A stretch of 40,838 nt of DNA from Firmicutes bacterium CAG:24053_14 (GCA_001916715.1 MNSZ01000048.1:1-40838); one strand, 5' to 3'; shown: positions 1-8,211, counted from the first letter of the stretch. Translations and numbers: made by a program. The notes: a model not told the origin generated them from the sequence alone.

Positions 1-348
1 TACGGCTACGCCAAGGTCTCAAAGGCAGAGCGCGAGCGCTGGGGCAAGCTCATGGAGCAGTTTTTCGCCGTTGACGGACTTATCGACCTCGGCGTTATGA
101 TAGTTGACTCGCGCCATAAGCCCACGGCGGATGATGTTACAATGGCCGAGTGGTTCAAAAGCACCGGCTGTCCGCTTGTCGTTGTCGCAAACAAGGCCGA
201 TAAGCTCAAAAAAAGCGAGATCGAGCCTAATCTTGAGCTTATCCGGCTTACGCTCGGCCTTGACGATTCAACTCCGCTTATCCTGTTCTCGGCTGAGAAG
301 GGAAGCGGACGCGAAGCGCTTATGTCACAGATACTCAATTACGTTTAA
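1..348 (+). CDS. engB: Ribosome biogenesis GTPase EngB/YsxC, 3' part
   Basis: C-terminal 115 residues of a small GTPase whose start lies before the window. The frame is open from base 1 and begins with YGYAKVSK, the conserved segment just after the G3 motif (DxPGYGYAKV) in EngB/YsxC. The G4 motif NKADKL and the G5-like SAEKG follow, then a short C-terminal helix. The family assists late assembly of the 50S ribosomal subunit. The next gene starts 11 bases downstream, so the two are probably cotranscribed. The G1 and G2 motifs cannot be checked because they are outside the window. Confidence 0.95.
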   Translation, partial: YGYAKVSKAERERWGKLMEQFFAVDGLIDLGVMIVDSRHKPTADDVTMAEWFKSTGCPLVVVANKADKLKKSEIEPNLELIRLTLGLDDSTPLILFSAEKGSGREALMSQILNYV

Positions 349-359
349 GGTAGCTTCTT

Positions 360-1052
360 ATGAATTCTTTTGGCGATGTAATGCGAAATCTCGACTGGTC
401 CGTTCCGATGGAAATACTCATGTCGATAATCCCAGCGCTTGTGTGCATAACGCTGCATGAATTGAGCCACGGCTATGTTGCCTACAAACTTGGCGATAAT
501 ACGGCCAAAAATATGGGCAGACTGACTCTAAATCCAATAAAGCATATCGACATATTCGGCCTTATCATGATGGTCGCCTTCAAATTCGGCTGGGCAAAGC
601 CGGTGCCTGTTGATATGCGTAATTTTAAGCATCCGAAGCGCGATATGGCAATAACCGCTCTTGCAGGCCCCGTGTCAAACGTGCTCATATGCTGTATAGT
701 TTTGTTCATATACGGTTTGATCTTCCTGCCGTGCAAGCTCTCCGGCAGCTCGTTTTTGGACAGCGTGCTTAATATGGTTTACATAACAGCATATCTTAGC
801 ATAGCGCTTGCCATATTCAACATTATTCCTATTCCGCCGCTTGACGGCTCAAAGGTGCTGTTTTCTCTCATGAGCGATGAGAGCTATTATAAGCTCATGC
901 GCTATGAGCACTATGGAATGATTATCCTGCTCGTGCTTATTGCATCGGACGTCCTGGGAGCACCTCTCCAGATGGTGACTCAGGCTGTGTTTAAATTTTT
1001 ATTTGCGTTTGCCGAATGGGGCTTTAGCCTTTCGCGCATACTGTTTTATTGA
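360..1052 (+). CDS. Site-2 protease family (M50) membrane metalloprotease
   Basis: A 230-residue, very hydrophobic protein with several membrane segments. The zinc-protease signature HELSH (H33, E34, H37) lies in the first membrane region. The second conserved site, NIIPIPPLDGSKVL at about 153-166, carries the aspartate expected to complete zinc binding. It has no PDZ domain, so it belongs to the short M50 group (Rv1735c/YwhC-like) and not to RseP/SpoIVFB with accessory domains. Its place just before scpA is common in Clostridia. The substrate is unknown. The start ATG is preceded by only a weak ribosome binding site (aaggtagc). Confidence 0.9.
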   Translation: MNSFGDVMRNLDWSVPMEILMSIIPALVCITLHELSHGYVAYKLGDNTAKNMGRLTLNPIKHIDIFGLIMMVAFKFGWAKPVPVDMRNFKHPKRDMAITALAGPVSNVLICCIVLFIYGLIFLPCKLSGSSFLDSVLNMVYITAYLSIALAIFNIIPIPPLDGSKVLFSLMSDESYYKLMRYEHYGMIILLVLIASDVLGAPLQMVTQAVFKFLFAFAEWGFSLSRILFY

Positions 1053-1054
1053 TA

Positions 1055-1837
1055 ATGGATAATCCGACTTTTCATCTTGAAAGCATAGTCAAGGATAAAA
1101 ACGAGCTTCAGGACTTTGACGGTCCGCTCAGCCTGATCCTTATGCTTTTGTCGAAAAATAAAATAGAGATCCGAGATATTAAAATTGCGGATATACTCGA
1201 TCAGTATCTTGAGTATCTTGATCGCATGGAGCGGATGGATCTTGAGATAACCAGTGAGTTTGTCCAAATGGCGTCGCATCTGCTGTATATCAAGACTAAA
1301 ACCTTGCTTGCCGGCGAGGAAGAGGTAAGTGAGCTGGAAGAACTCATGACCTCGCTTGAACAGCTAAAATGCAAGGATATATACACCGCTGTTCAAAAGA
1401 TAACTCCGGAGCTGAAAAGCGCGTCGGAAAAAGGTCTTTTGTACTATACAAAGCTGCCCGAGCCACTGCCGAATGTAAAGCGCGAGTATGAGTACCGGCA
1501 CGAGCCTGCCGATCTTTTCAAGGCACTGTATGCCGTGATAACACGCGGCGGAAAGCCTGCCGAGCCGGAATTTGTCCACCGCATTGCTCCGACGCGCATA
1601 GTCTATGAGATACGCACAAAAAGCAGCGAGCTTATAGCCCGGCTCCAGAGCGGCCCGGCAAAGCTTTCAGAGCTTTATTCGGCCTGCCGCAGCAGATCCG
1701 AGATCGTTGCAACGTTTATGTCGATCCTTGAGCTGTGCAGCATGGGCAGTGTTGAGCTAAGCGGCGATGAGAGCGATTATACGCTTTCGTTCACGGGAGG
1801 AAATGTGAACGAAATTCTTGACAGAATAGTAGAGTAG
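1055..1837 (+). CDS. scpA: Segregation and condensation protein A (kleisin)
   Basis: A 260-residue kleisin that with ScpB and SMC forms the bacterial condensin complex acting on the nucleoid. The N-terminal segment (FHLESIVKDKNELQDFDGPLS region) and the following LILMLLSKNKIEIRDIKIADI are typical of ScpA, where this part binds the SMC neck. The C-terminal winged-helix part, about 180-255, binds the SMC cap. A TTG at 1049 in the same frame overlaps the stop of the protease gene; the ATG at 1055 matches family N-termini better, although neither has a good ribosome binding site, suggesting coupled translation. scpB follows after 8 bases. Confidence 0.93.
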   Translation: MDNPTFHLESIVKDKNELQDFDGPLSLILMLLSKNKIEIRDIKIADILDQYLEYLDRMERMDLEITSEFVQMASHLLYIKTKTLLAGEEEVSELEELMTSLEQLKCKDIYTAVQKITPELKSASEKGLLYYTKLPEPLPNVKREYEYRHEPADLFKALYAVITRGGKPAEPEFVHRIAPTRIVYEIRTKSSELIARLQSGPAKLSELYSACRSRSEIVATFMSILELCSMGSVELSGDESDYTLSFTGGNVNEILDRIVE

Positions 1838-1845
1838 GATATGTA

Positions 1846-2448
1846 ATGGAAACAGAGAATATAAAGTCAGCCGTTGAGGCAATACTTTTTGCAGCCGGCG
1901 AACCCGTGCCCACGGCGCGCATATCGCTTACCCTTGAGGTTAGTGAGGATGCGGTTCTCGCCGCGGCAAAGGAGCTTGCCGATGAATACAGCTTCAACAG
2001 GCGCGGCATTCGGATACTGACGCTGGATAATAAGCTCCAGATGTGCTCGTCGCCTGAATATGCGGCGGTCATAAGCAAAACGCTCGAGCAGCGCAAGCCG
2101 CCGATGCTCTCGCAGCCGGCGCTTGAAACTCTTGCTGTCGTTGCGTACTTTCAGCCCGTCACAAGGGCGTATATAGATCAGGTGCGCGGAGTTGACAGCT
2201 CGTATACGGTCGGTGTTCTTATCGACCGCGGCCTTATCGAGCGCTGCGGAAAGCTTGATGTTCCGGGCAGGCCCTCGCTTTTGCGCACAACTGACGCATT
2301 CCTGCGCACGATGGGCGTAAGCAGGCTTGAAGATCTTCCGGAGCTTCCGGATATAAGCTCGGGAGACGGAGTCAAAAAGCTCGAGGATGCTATAGAAAAG
2401 CTCAATACGGTCGGAAATAATCAGATCAGGATGGAAGAGCTTAAATAA
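1846..2448 (+). CDS. scpB: Segregation and condensation protein B
   Basis: A 200-residue partner of ScpA in the SMC complex. Two tandem winged-helix domains are expected. The second contains the family hallmark PALETLAVVAYFQPVTRAYID (about 89-109) followed by VRGVDSSYTVGVLIDRGLIE and CGKLDVPGRPSLLRTTDAFL. The start ATG is 8 bases after scpA. Length is normal for the family (about 180-200). The acidic and polar C-terminal tail (after about 165) is variable in homologues. Adjacent scpA and scpB is the standard arrangement in Firmicutes. Confidence 0.95.
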   Translation: METENIKSAVEAILFAAGEPVPTARISLTLEVSEDAVLAAAKELADEYSFNRRGIRILTLDNKLQMCSSPEYAAVISKTLEQRKPPMLSQPALETLAVVAYFQPVTRAYIDQVRGVDSSYTVGVLIDRGLIERCGKLDVPGRPSLLRTTDAFLRTMGVSRLEDLPELPDISSGDGVKKLEDAIEKLNTVGNNQIRMEELK

Positions 2449-2466
2449 TTCATCGAGGTGGTGCGC

Positions 2467-3135
2467 TTGGTCGCGCTTTTTATCATCTTAATAATTCTTG
2501 CTGTGATCATGCTCATTCCGCTCGGCGTTGACGTTGTCTGCCGCGAAGGCGAGTTCACGGTCGCTGCAAGCGCGTGGTTTTATAAGCTCAGGCTGTATCC
2601 GGCGAAGATAAAAGCCGGAGAAAGCGAAGAGAAAACAGAAGCCGATGCCGTAAATGATGATAAGTCCAAGAAAAGCTTCGATCTCGGCTTTGCGCTCGAT
2701 GACTGGCTTAAGCTTATAAAAGTTGCGTTTCACGCATTGCGCAGATTTAAAAACGGGGTGTATTTCGGGTATATATACCTGCACGCAGTCGTATCCGCGC
2801 CGGATCCGTATGATGCTGTTATGCGATATAACGCCGTAAACGGCTTTGTCGGTTCGGCTATACCGTTTTTTGAAAACGAATTTAAGGTAAAGCGGAAAGA
2901 TATATATATCGGGCTTGATATGAACGGAGAAAAAAGCAAAGCCGAATTTGAGGTCTCGGCATCCGTAAGACTTGGATGCGTGATCGCGGTCGGCCTTGCG
3001 GCAGGCTTTGGATTTCTGAAAATTCTGATAAAAAACAGGATACAGCGTATCCGTGAAAGGGTGGCACGCAATGGAAAACAACAAACTGAGCGAAATGATG
3101 CAGTCAACGATGAACAACATCAAGAACCTTGTTGA
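2467..3135 (+). CDS. DUF2953 membrane-anchored protein
   Basis: About 222 residues. One N-terminal membrane segment (roughly residues 2-22, rich in I, L and V) is followed by a charged stretch (about 50-75) and a soluble domain with the pattern typical of DUF2953 (FGYIYLHAVVSAPDPYDAV and DIYIGLDMNGEKSKAEFEVS). A second hydrophobic stretch lies near 175-190. Function is not established; the family sits beside the GerW/YtfJ gene in many endospore formers, so a sporulation or envelope role is inferred. Start choice: GTGs at 2458 and 2461 are in frame, but the ribosome binding site gaggtg (2455-2460) is best spaced for TTG at 2467. The 3' end overlaps the next gene by 65 bases. Confidence 0.8.
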   Translation: MVALFIILIILAVIMLIPLGVDVVCREGEFTVAASAWFYKLRLYPAKIKAGESEEKTEADAVNDDKSKKSFDLGFALDDWLKLIKVAFHALRRFKNGVYFGYIYLHAVVSAPDPYDAVMRYNAVNGFVGSAIPFFENEFKVKRKDIYIGLDMNGEKSKAEFEVSASVRLGCVIAVGLAAGFGFLKILIKNRIQRIRERVARNGKQQTERNDAVNDEQHQEPC

Positions 3136-3448
3136 GGTAAACAATATAGTAGGCGAGCCCATCGTCACGCCCGACGGGCAGACGATCATACCCGTGTCAA
3201 AGCTCAGCTTCGGCTTTGGCGGCGCCGGCGGAGACTCGCTCGGCGGCAGCAAGCAGGGCTACGGCGGCGGCAGCGCGGCAGCTGTCAAGATCGAGCCGAT
3301 AGGCTTTCTTGTCGTCAAGGATGACGGTGTGCGCATGATAAACGTTGCTCCGCCGGCCAAAAACGGCGTTGACCGCATAATCGACCTCGTGCCCGATGTT
3401 ATGGATAAGATCGAGAGTATCGCAAATACTAATAAGAAAACCGATTAA
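3071..3448 (+). CDS. ytfJ: GerW family sporulation protein (YtfJ)
   Basis: A 125-residue protein of the GerW/YtfJ family, known in Bacillus for spore germination. The pattern is characteristic: MMQSTMNNIKNLVEVNNIVGEP, then TIIPVSKLSFGFGGAGGDS, a glycine-rich loop (about 53-75), and then KIEPIGFLVVKDDGVRMINV. The start at ATG 3071 is chosen because aaaggg lies 9 bases upstream; an in-frame GTG at 3053 lies further inside the preceding gene. The overlap with DUF2953 implies translational coupling. Expression is probably in the sporulating cell, but no sporulation promoter was recognised here. Confidence 0.93.
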   Translation: MENNKLSEMMQSTMNNIKNLVEVNNIVGEPIVTPDGQTIIPVSKLSFGFGGAGGDSLGGSKQGYGGGSAAAVKIEPIGFLVVKDDGVRMINVAPPAKNGVDRIIDLVPDVMDKIESIANTNKKTD

Positions 3449-3468
3449 AATATCATATTTTCGTCAAT

Positions 3469-3500
3469 AATAAGCACTGCCCGGAAAGGTGGTGCTTATT
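3469..3500 (+). promoter_or_regulatory. Hairpin enclosing the dacF ribosome binding site
   Basis: A perfect 9-base inverted repeat (AATAAGCAC at 3469-3477, GTGCTTATT at 3492-3500) encloses a 14-base loop that contains most of the ribosome binding site ggaaaggtgg of the next gene. The ATG lies 4 bases after the stem. It could limit translation initiation, or act as a weak terminator for the upstream operon, since the 3' arm ends in TTATTTT. Only the sequence symmetry is seen; function is inferred. Confidence 0.5.
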
Positions 3501-3503
3501 TTC

Positions 3504-4643
3504 ATGAAAAAAATCGTTTCGGTAGTTATAGCTGCTGCAGTCATATCGGCAATGCTGCCGATATCGGTTCTTGCCGATGAGGAGCACGAGCTTAGCGCAC
3601 ACAGCGCGATAGTCATGTGTGCAGATACAGGCGACGTTATTTTTGAAAAAAACGCCGATGAGCGCATGCTCATTGCAAGCATAACAAAGATCATGACCGC
3701 TATAGTTGTCATAGAAAACTCCGATCTTGACGAGCCGATAGTAATAAAACCCGAATGGAGCGCCATCGAAGGCTCAAGCATGTATGCAAATCCCGGGCAG
3801 AGCTATACGGTAAGAGAGCTGCTTTACGGGATGATGCTCAATTCCGGCAATGACGCGGCTGCCGCCTTAGCCTGCACCGTTTGCGGCGACGAAAGCACGT
3901 TCGTTGAAAAAATGAACGAAACTGCCTCCCGGCTCGGTATGGAAAATTCGTCGTTCCGCAATCCGCACGGTTTGGATGAGGACGGGCATTATTCCACCGC
4001 CCGAGATATGGCGCGTCTGACGGCGTACTGCATGGAAAACGACGATTTTCGCGACATCGCATCAACAAACTGCGCCGTCATTAAGGGCGTGACCTACTAT
4101 AATCACAACCGCCTGCTGCGCGAGTACGAGGGCTGCATAGGCGTTAAAACCGGCTATACGATGGCAGCCGGCAGAACCCTTGTAAGCTGTGCCGAGCGAA
4201 ACGGCATGCGCCTTGTGTGTGTAACGCTCAGCGCTCCCGACGACTGGAATGACCACAAGTATCTTCTGGACAAGGCGTTTTCGGACTACCGCGTCGCGTC
4301 ATACAGTCCGGACAACTTCAAGGTAACGCTCGACGTGGCTTCCTCGGCTGCGAGCACAGCCGAGGCGATCCCACAAAACGAAATTAAGCTTCTCGTGCGC
4401 TCGGATGACGAGCTTGATGTTAAGCTCGAGGCGCCGCGCATACTTTTCGCAGGCGGAATCGAGGGAGAGCGGATAGGGAAGATAAGCCTGTTTGTAAACG
4501 GCTCTCTTGCGGCGCAGGAGAATTTGGTTTATACTGAGGACGTTAAGACAGACCCCGCTCAGCGGCTCACGCCGGGCGAGAGAATACTGAGAATATTTGA
4601 TACGGCGCTCAGACCGTATTATATCGAAGGAGAGGCAAAATGA
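3504..4643 (+). CDS. dacF: D-alanyl-D-alanine carboxypeptidase, DacF type (penicillin-binding protein)
   Basis: A 379-residue serine peptidase (S11) that removes the terminal D-Ala from peptidoglycan side chains outside the membrane. A signal peptide is evident (MKKIVSVVIAAAVISAM, cleavage likely after VLA at 24). All three active-site motifs are present: SITK (S59-K62), SGN (114-116) and KTG (215-217). A C-terminal S11-type beta domain follows (about 275-360). Homologues next to gerW/ytfJ are the DacF group, linked to spore cortex or cell-wall modification. ATG 3504 is chosen over upstream GTGs because it begins the signal peptide. The 3' end overlaps rluB by 4 bases. Confidence 0.93.
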   Translation: MKKIVSVVIAAAVISAMLPISVLADEEHELSAHSAIVMCADTGDVIFEKNADERMLIASITKIMTAIVVIENSDLDEPIVIKPEWSAIEGSSMYANPGQSYTVRELLYGMMLNSGNDAAAALACTVCGDESTFVEKMNETASRLGMENSSFRNPHGLDEDGHYSTARDMARLTAYCMENDDFRDIASTNCAVIKGVTYYNHNRLLREYEGCIGVKTGYTMAAGRTLVSCAERNGMRLVCVTLSAPDDWNDHKYLLDKAFSDYRVASYSPDNFKVTLDVASSAASTAEAIPQNEIKLLVRSDDELDVKLEAPRILFAGGIEGERIGKISLFVNGSLAAQENLVYTEDVKTDPAQRLTPGERILRIFDTALRPYYIEGEAK

Positions 4644-5347
4644 AGCAGCGCCTTCAAAAGCTCATATCTGCGGCCGGGCTTGCCTCGCGCCGCAAAAGCG
4701 AGGAGCTTATAAAAATGGGAAAGGTCACTGTCAACGGCATTCCTGCCGCGCTTGGCGACAGTGCAGACCCCGACACCGATGTTATCTGCGTAGACGGAAA
4801 GCTCCTTGCTAAATGCGAGGAGCGGACGTACATAATGCTGTATAAGCCGCGCGGCTATGTTACCACGCTCAAGGACGAAAAAAACCGGCGCTGCGTAAGC
4901 GAGCTTGTAAAAGGCCTCGGCGTGCGCCTGTACCCGGTAGGAAGGCTCGATATGTACTCCGAGGGCTTACTCATAATGACCGATGACGGCGACTTTGCAA
5001 ACCGGCTCATGCATCCATCGTCGGAAACGAGCAAGACCTATCATGCATGGATAAGCGGAAAGTGCAGCGAAACCTCGCTTAAGGTCCTTCGCAGTCCGCT
5101 TGTCATAGACGGCTATCAAATTCATCCGGCCGAGGTTGACATAATTCTTGCGACCGATGATTACACCCAGCTTTCCATCTGCATTCACGAGGGAAGAAAC
5201 CGCCAGATACGGAAGATGTGCGAATGTGCAGGCGTGAAGCTGACAAAGCTCAAGCGCGTTTCTGAGGGACCGCTTTCTCTCGGCGACTTAAAGCCGGGGC
5301 AGTGGAGACACCTGACGGAAGCGGAATTGCAAGATTTGCAGCTGTAA
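4640..5347 (+). CDS. rluB: Ribosomal large subunit pseudouridine synthase (RluB/RsuA family)
   Basis: A 235-residue pseudouridine synthase. An N-terminal S4 RNA-binding domain (about 2-48, LQKLISAAGLASRRKSEELI) is followed by the catalytic domain with the RsuA/RluB motif GRLDMYSEGL, whose aspartate D104 is the expected nucleophile. The motif GRNRQIRKMCECAG near 190 is also typical. By family it modifies U in helix 89 of 23S rRNA; RluB versus RluE/RluF cannot be separated by eye, but the position after dacF agrees with Firmicute RluB. A weak inverted repeat follows the stop, and the next gene has its own promoter. Confidence 0.9.
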   Translation: MKQRLQKLISAAGLASRRKSEELIKMGKVTVNGIPAALGDSADPDTDVICVDGKLLAKCEERTYIMLYKPRGYVTTLKDEKNRRCVSELVKGLGVRLYPVGRLDMYSEGLLIMTDDGDFANRLMHPSSETSKTYHAWISGKCSETSLKVLRSPLVIDGYQIHPAEVDIILATDDYTQLSICIHEGRNRQIRKMCECAGVKLTKLKRVSEGPLSLGDLKPGQWRHLTEAELQDLQL

Positions 5348-5422
5348 TGAAGCCTCAAAAGCTGCGTAATTTTATTCGCATGCCGCAAATACACCGGAAT
5401 ATGCAAGTTTGAACTAAAAAAA

Positions 5423-5441
5423 TTGCAAAATGCTATTGCAA
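5423..5441 (+). repeat. Paired TTGCAA sites upstream of the RpiR regulator
   Basis: Two copies of the self-complementary hexamer TTGCAA at 5423-5428 and 5436-5441, 13 bases apart from start to start, lie directly upstream of the regulator gene. A further GCAAT half-site at 5447-5451 mirrors ATTGC at 5435-5439. The second copy also serves as the candidate -35 box. This could be the regulator's own operator, or simply AT-rich promoter DNA. Confidence 0.4.
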
Positions 5442-5464
5442 TTAAAGCAATTTGAAAGTAAAAT
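5436..5464 (+). promoter_or_regulatory. Candidate SigA promoter for the RpiR regulator
   Basis: A -35-like TTGCAA (5436-5441) and a -10-like TAAAAT (5459-5464) are separated by 17 bases. Transcription would begin near 5471, giving a very short leader before ATG 5482. The surrounding 134-base gap is AT-rich compared with the genes. Confidence 0.55.
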
Positions 5465-5481
5465 GAGGTTTATGTTTTAAC

Positions 5482-6372
5482 ATGGAGATGATCAATGTGG
5501 AAAATGATCTTCTGAGTGTACTTTCTAAGGGCGGCAACAAGTTCTCGAAGGGACAGAGAATCATTGCAAAATATATTTTGAGCAACTATGATAAAGCGGC
5601 GTTCATGACCGCCGGAAGGCTCGGCAAAATAGTCGGCGTCAGCGAATCGACGGTAGTCCGATTTGCGGCCGAGCTGGGCTATGACGGATATCCGAGCATG
5701 CGAAAGGCCTTGCAGGAGATGATACGCAATCGCCTTACATCCGTTCAGCGCATAGAGGTTGCAAAAAGTATGATAGACGATAACGATATCGTGCGCTCTA
5801 TAATCGGCAGCGATATTCAGAATCTTCAGGCAACCCTAGAAATCCTCGAGCAGGACAGCTTCAATAAGTTTGTCGATTCGATCATTGAGGCGAAGAATAT
5901 CTACATTGTCGGCATGCGCACGTCAACGTCGCTCTCAAGCTTCTTGGGACTTTATCTCAATCTTCTGCGCAGCAATGTAAGCGTTATTCACGACACCGCG
6001 GCAAGCGAGGTGTTCGAGCAGATAATAAGAATAGGCGAGGGCGATCTGTTTATAGCGATAAGCTTTCCGCGCTATTCGAGCCATACCGTTGACGCAATGG
6101 AGTTTGCAAAGAAAATGGGTGCTATGACCGCCGCAATAACCGACGGCCCTTCCTCGCCGCTCAACGGCATTGCCGACGTTTGCCTGCACGCAAAAAGCGA
6201 CATGGTCTCGTTCCTTGACTCGCTCGTGGCTCCAATGAGCCTTATAAACGCGATAATCATTGCCGTAGGCATTAAAAACAAGGAAAACCTTTCGAAAACA
6301 TTCGAACGGCTGGAGACTGTATGGAGCGAAAATAAGGTCTATGAGCAGACTCAACACGGCGGTACGACATGA
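5482..6372 (+). CDS. MurR/RpiR family transcriptional regulator
   Basis: A 296-residue regulator. The N-terminal helix-turn-helix domain of the RpiR type is clear (about 35-75, TAGRLGKIVGVSESTVVRFA then ELGYDGYPSMRKALQEM). A SIS sugar-phosphate-binding domain follows (about 125-265, IYIVGMRTSTSLSSFLGLYL and GDLFIAISFPRYSSHTVDAM). The family senses phosphosugars or amino-sugar derivatives, but no sugar gene lies next to it here, so the effector is unknown. ATGs at 5482 and 5488 are both possible starts. The stop overlaps the following flavoprotein gene by 4 bases, so the two were probably cotranscribed. The upstream TTGCAA pair suggests autoregulation. Confidence 0.9.
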   Translation: MEMINVENDLLSVLSKGGNKFSKGQRIIAKYILSNYDKAAFMTAGRLGKIVGVSESTVVRFAAELGYDGYPSMRKALQEMIRNRLTSVQRIEVAKSMIDDNDIVRSIIGSDIQNLQATLEILEQDSFNKFVDSIIEAKNIYIVGMRTSTSLSSFLGLYLNLLRSNVSVIHDTAASEVFEQIIRIGEGDLFIAISFPRYSSHTVDAMEFAKKMGAMTAAITDGPSSPLNGIADVCLHAKSDMVSFLDSLVAPMSLINAIIIAVGIKNKENLSKTFERLETVWSENKVYEQTQHGGTT

Positions 6373-7520
6373 CAAAACTCAGTGCTGACGCAGTAGTCAT
6401 CGGCGGAGGAGCCGCCGGAATGATGTGCAGCCTTATAGCCGCGCGACGCGGTCTTGACGTTATCCTGCTCGAACCGAACAAGATGCTCGGACGCAAGCTG
6501 CGCATAACCGGCAAGGGGCGCTGCAACGTGACAAATAACTGCGACATAAAAGAGTTCCTTACCAACATACCCGGCGACGGCAGATTTTTGTACAGTGCGC
6601 TCAACAGGCTTTCACCGAGAGATACGATGCAGTTTTTCGAGTCTCTCGGACTTCCGCTGAAAACAGAGCGCGGAAATCGCGTGTTTCCGGTGTCCGACAA
6701 CGCAAACGATGTTGCCGGAACGCTCGCGCGCAATCTTGAGCGCAGCGGAGTGCGTCACATACGCGAAAGTGCTAATCATATTATTGCAGAAAACGGCGAA
6801 GTCACCGGCGTAAAGACCGACAGCGGAGATATATCCTGTCGTGCCGCAGTTATCTGTACCGGCGGACTTTCGTATCCGCTCACAGGCTCTACAGGAGCCG
6901 GCTATAAAATGGCTCGGGAGCTTGGACACAGTATAGTGCCATGCCGGCCGTCGCTCGTCCCTCTTGAGAGCGACGATGAATACTGCGCGCAGATGCAGGG
7001 ATTTTCGCTTAAAAACGTTACGCTTTCGGCGTATGAAAACGATAAGCTGATTTTTCGCGAGCTTGGCGAAATGCTGTTTACGCATTTCGGGGTATCTGGT
7101 CCGCTTGTGCTGCAGCGCAAAGTATCGGCTTAGTATAGATCTCAAACCGGCGCTTGACGAGAAAAAGCTCGACGCAAGACTGCTCCGGGACTTTGAGAAG
7201 TACGCAAACCGCGATTTCGCAAACTCGCTGTGTGATCTTGCCGGCAAAACTATGATCCCGGTGCTTGTTGAACTGTCGGGCATTCCGGCCGAGGAGAAGG
7301 TAAACTCAATAACCAGGCAGCAGCGGCATGATCTTCTGCGTCTGTTCAAGGAATTTCCGGTCTCGATCAGCGGACCGCGCCCGATAGATGAGGCGATAGT
7401 CACCTCCGGCGGCGTTTTGACCAAGGAGATCAATCCGCGCACCATGGAGTCAAAGCTTGTACAGGGACTGTATTTTGCATAGCATGGTCCACGGCATATG
7501 TTGCCGCAAATTCGATTTAA
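6369..7520 (+). pseudogene. NAD(P)/FAD-dependent oxidoreductase (HI0933/YhiN/BaiN family), broken by two internal deletions
   Basis: The first 249 codons encode a normal flavoprotein start: the dinucleotide-binding GGGAAGMMCSLIAARRG, GRKLRITGKGRCNVTNN, and CTGGLSYPLTGSTGAGY. Family-like sequence in this frame stops at GVSGPLVL (about 7117) and a TAG follows at 7131. The protein resumes in the next frame at KYRLSIDLKPALD (about 7123) and runs to QGLYFA, then stops at 7480. The expected C-terminus (AWSTAYVAANSI then TAA at 7518-7520) is in the original frame. Roughly 8-12 residues are missing at the first join, and about 17 (the GE..D..TGG.N.Q segment that contacts FAD) at the second. Normal length is about 400. 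An assembly error is the alternative. Confidence 0.88.
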
Positions 7521-7533
7521 GGATGGATAGCTT

Positions 7534-8211
7534 ATGATCTCAATAGCCATCGACGGCCCGTCCGGCGCCGGAAAGAGCACAATATCACGAAAAGCAGCCG
7601 AAAAATTCGGCTTTATATACGTCGATACCGGAGCTATATACAGAACCATAGGCCTTGCGACCAAAATACGCGGCGTGAGTCTTGACGATACCGCTGCGGT
7701 AGTAGCGCTGCTTCCGACGCTTGAGATCGAGCTTAAATATAACGATGCCGGCGAGCAGCACATGTATCTTGACGGGAACGATGTTTCCCGGGACATAAGA
7801 CTGCCGGAGGTTTCGATGCTTGCGTCAAAGGTCTCAGCCATTCCTGCGGTCAGGGAGTTTCTTGTTGATATGCAGCGCGGCATGGCCGAAAAATACGACG
7901 TGATCATGGACGGCCGGGATATAGGCACCGTTATCCTTCCGAATGCTGATTTAAAGATATTCCTCACAGCCGATGTCCGCGACCGCGCGCGCCGCCGGTA
8001 TGAAGAACTGCGCGCTAAGGGGATGGAAAAGCCTTTTGATGAGGTCCTCGCGGAAATGGAGAAGCGCGACGAACAGGATACACAGCGCGCAGCAGCTCCG
8101 CTCAAGGCCGCAGATGATGCGGTGCTGCTCGATACGAGCGGAAACACGCTCGAAGAGAGCATAGACGAGGTCTGCCGCCTGATAAGCGAAAAGATGGGGC
8201 GTGCGATATGA
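7534..8211 (+). CDS. cmk: (d)CMP kinase
   Basis: A 225-residue cytidylate kinase making CDP/dCDP from CMP/dCMP and ATP in the cytoplasm. The P-loop GPSGAGKST spans residues 8-16. Further family motifs are YVDTGAIYRTIGLA (about 30-43), MDGRDIGTVILPNADLKIFL (about 125-145) and the lid-like RARRRYEELRAKG. The ribosome binding site aaggatgg lies 5-6 bases before ATG 7534 and overlaps the stop of the decayed flavoprotein gene. The stop overlaps the ispH start by 4 bases; cmk followed by ispH-rpsA is a common Clostridia order, although plsC, often between them, is absent. Confidence 0.96.
   Translation: MISIAIDGPSGAGKSTISRKAAEKFGFIYVDTGAIYRTIGLATKIRGVSLDDTAAVVALLPTLEIELKYNDAGEQHMYLDGNDVSRDIRLPEVSMLASKVSAIPAVREFLVDMQRGMAEKYDVIMDGRDIGTVILPNADLKIFLTADVRDRARRRYEELRAKGMEKPFDEVLAEMEKRDEQDTQRAAAPLKAADDAVLLDTSGNTLEESIDEVCRLISEKMGRAI

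Noticed and set aside
5338..5375. Possible terminator after rluB (GCAGCT / AGCTGC with a 16-base loop, then TAATTTTATT).
   Set aside because: The stem is only 6 base pairs and begins inside the coding end; too weak to list as a feature.
7110..7135. Programmed frameshift to explain the flavoprotein break.
   Set aside because: No slippery heptamer is present, and conserved residues are missing at the join, which a frameshift would not explain; a second break further on also needs explaining.
7063..7482. The downstream half of the flavoprotein as a separate gene of 139 codons.
   Set aside because: Its first 20 codons are out-of-frame sequence of the upstream gene and there is no ribosome binding site; family sequence begins only after the frame change, so it is a fragment.
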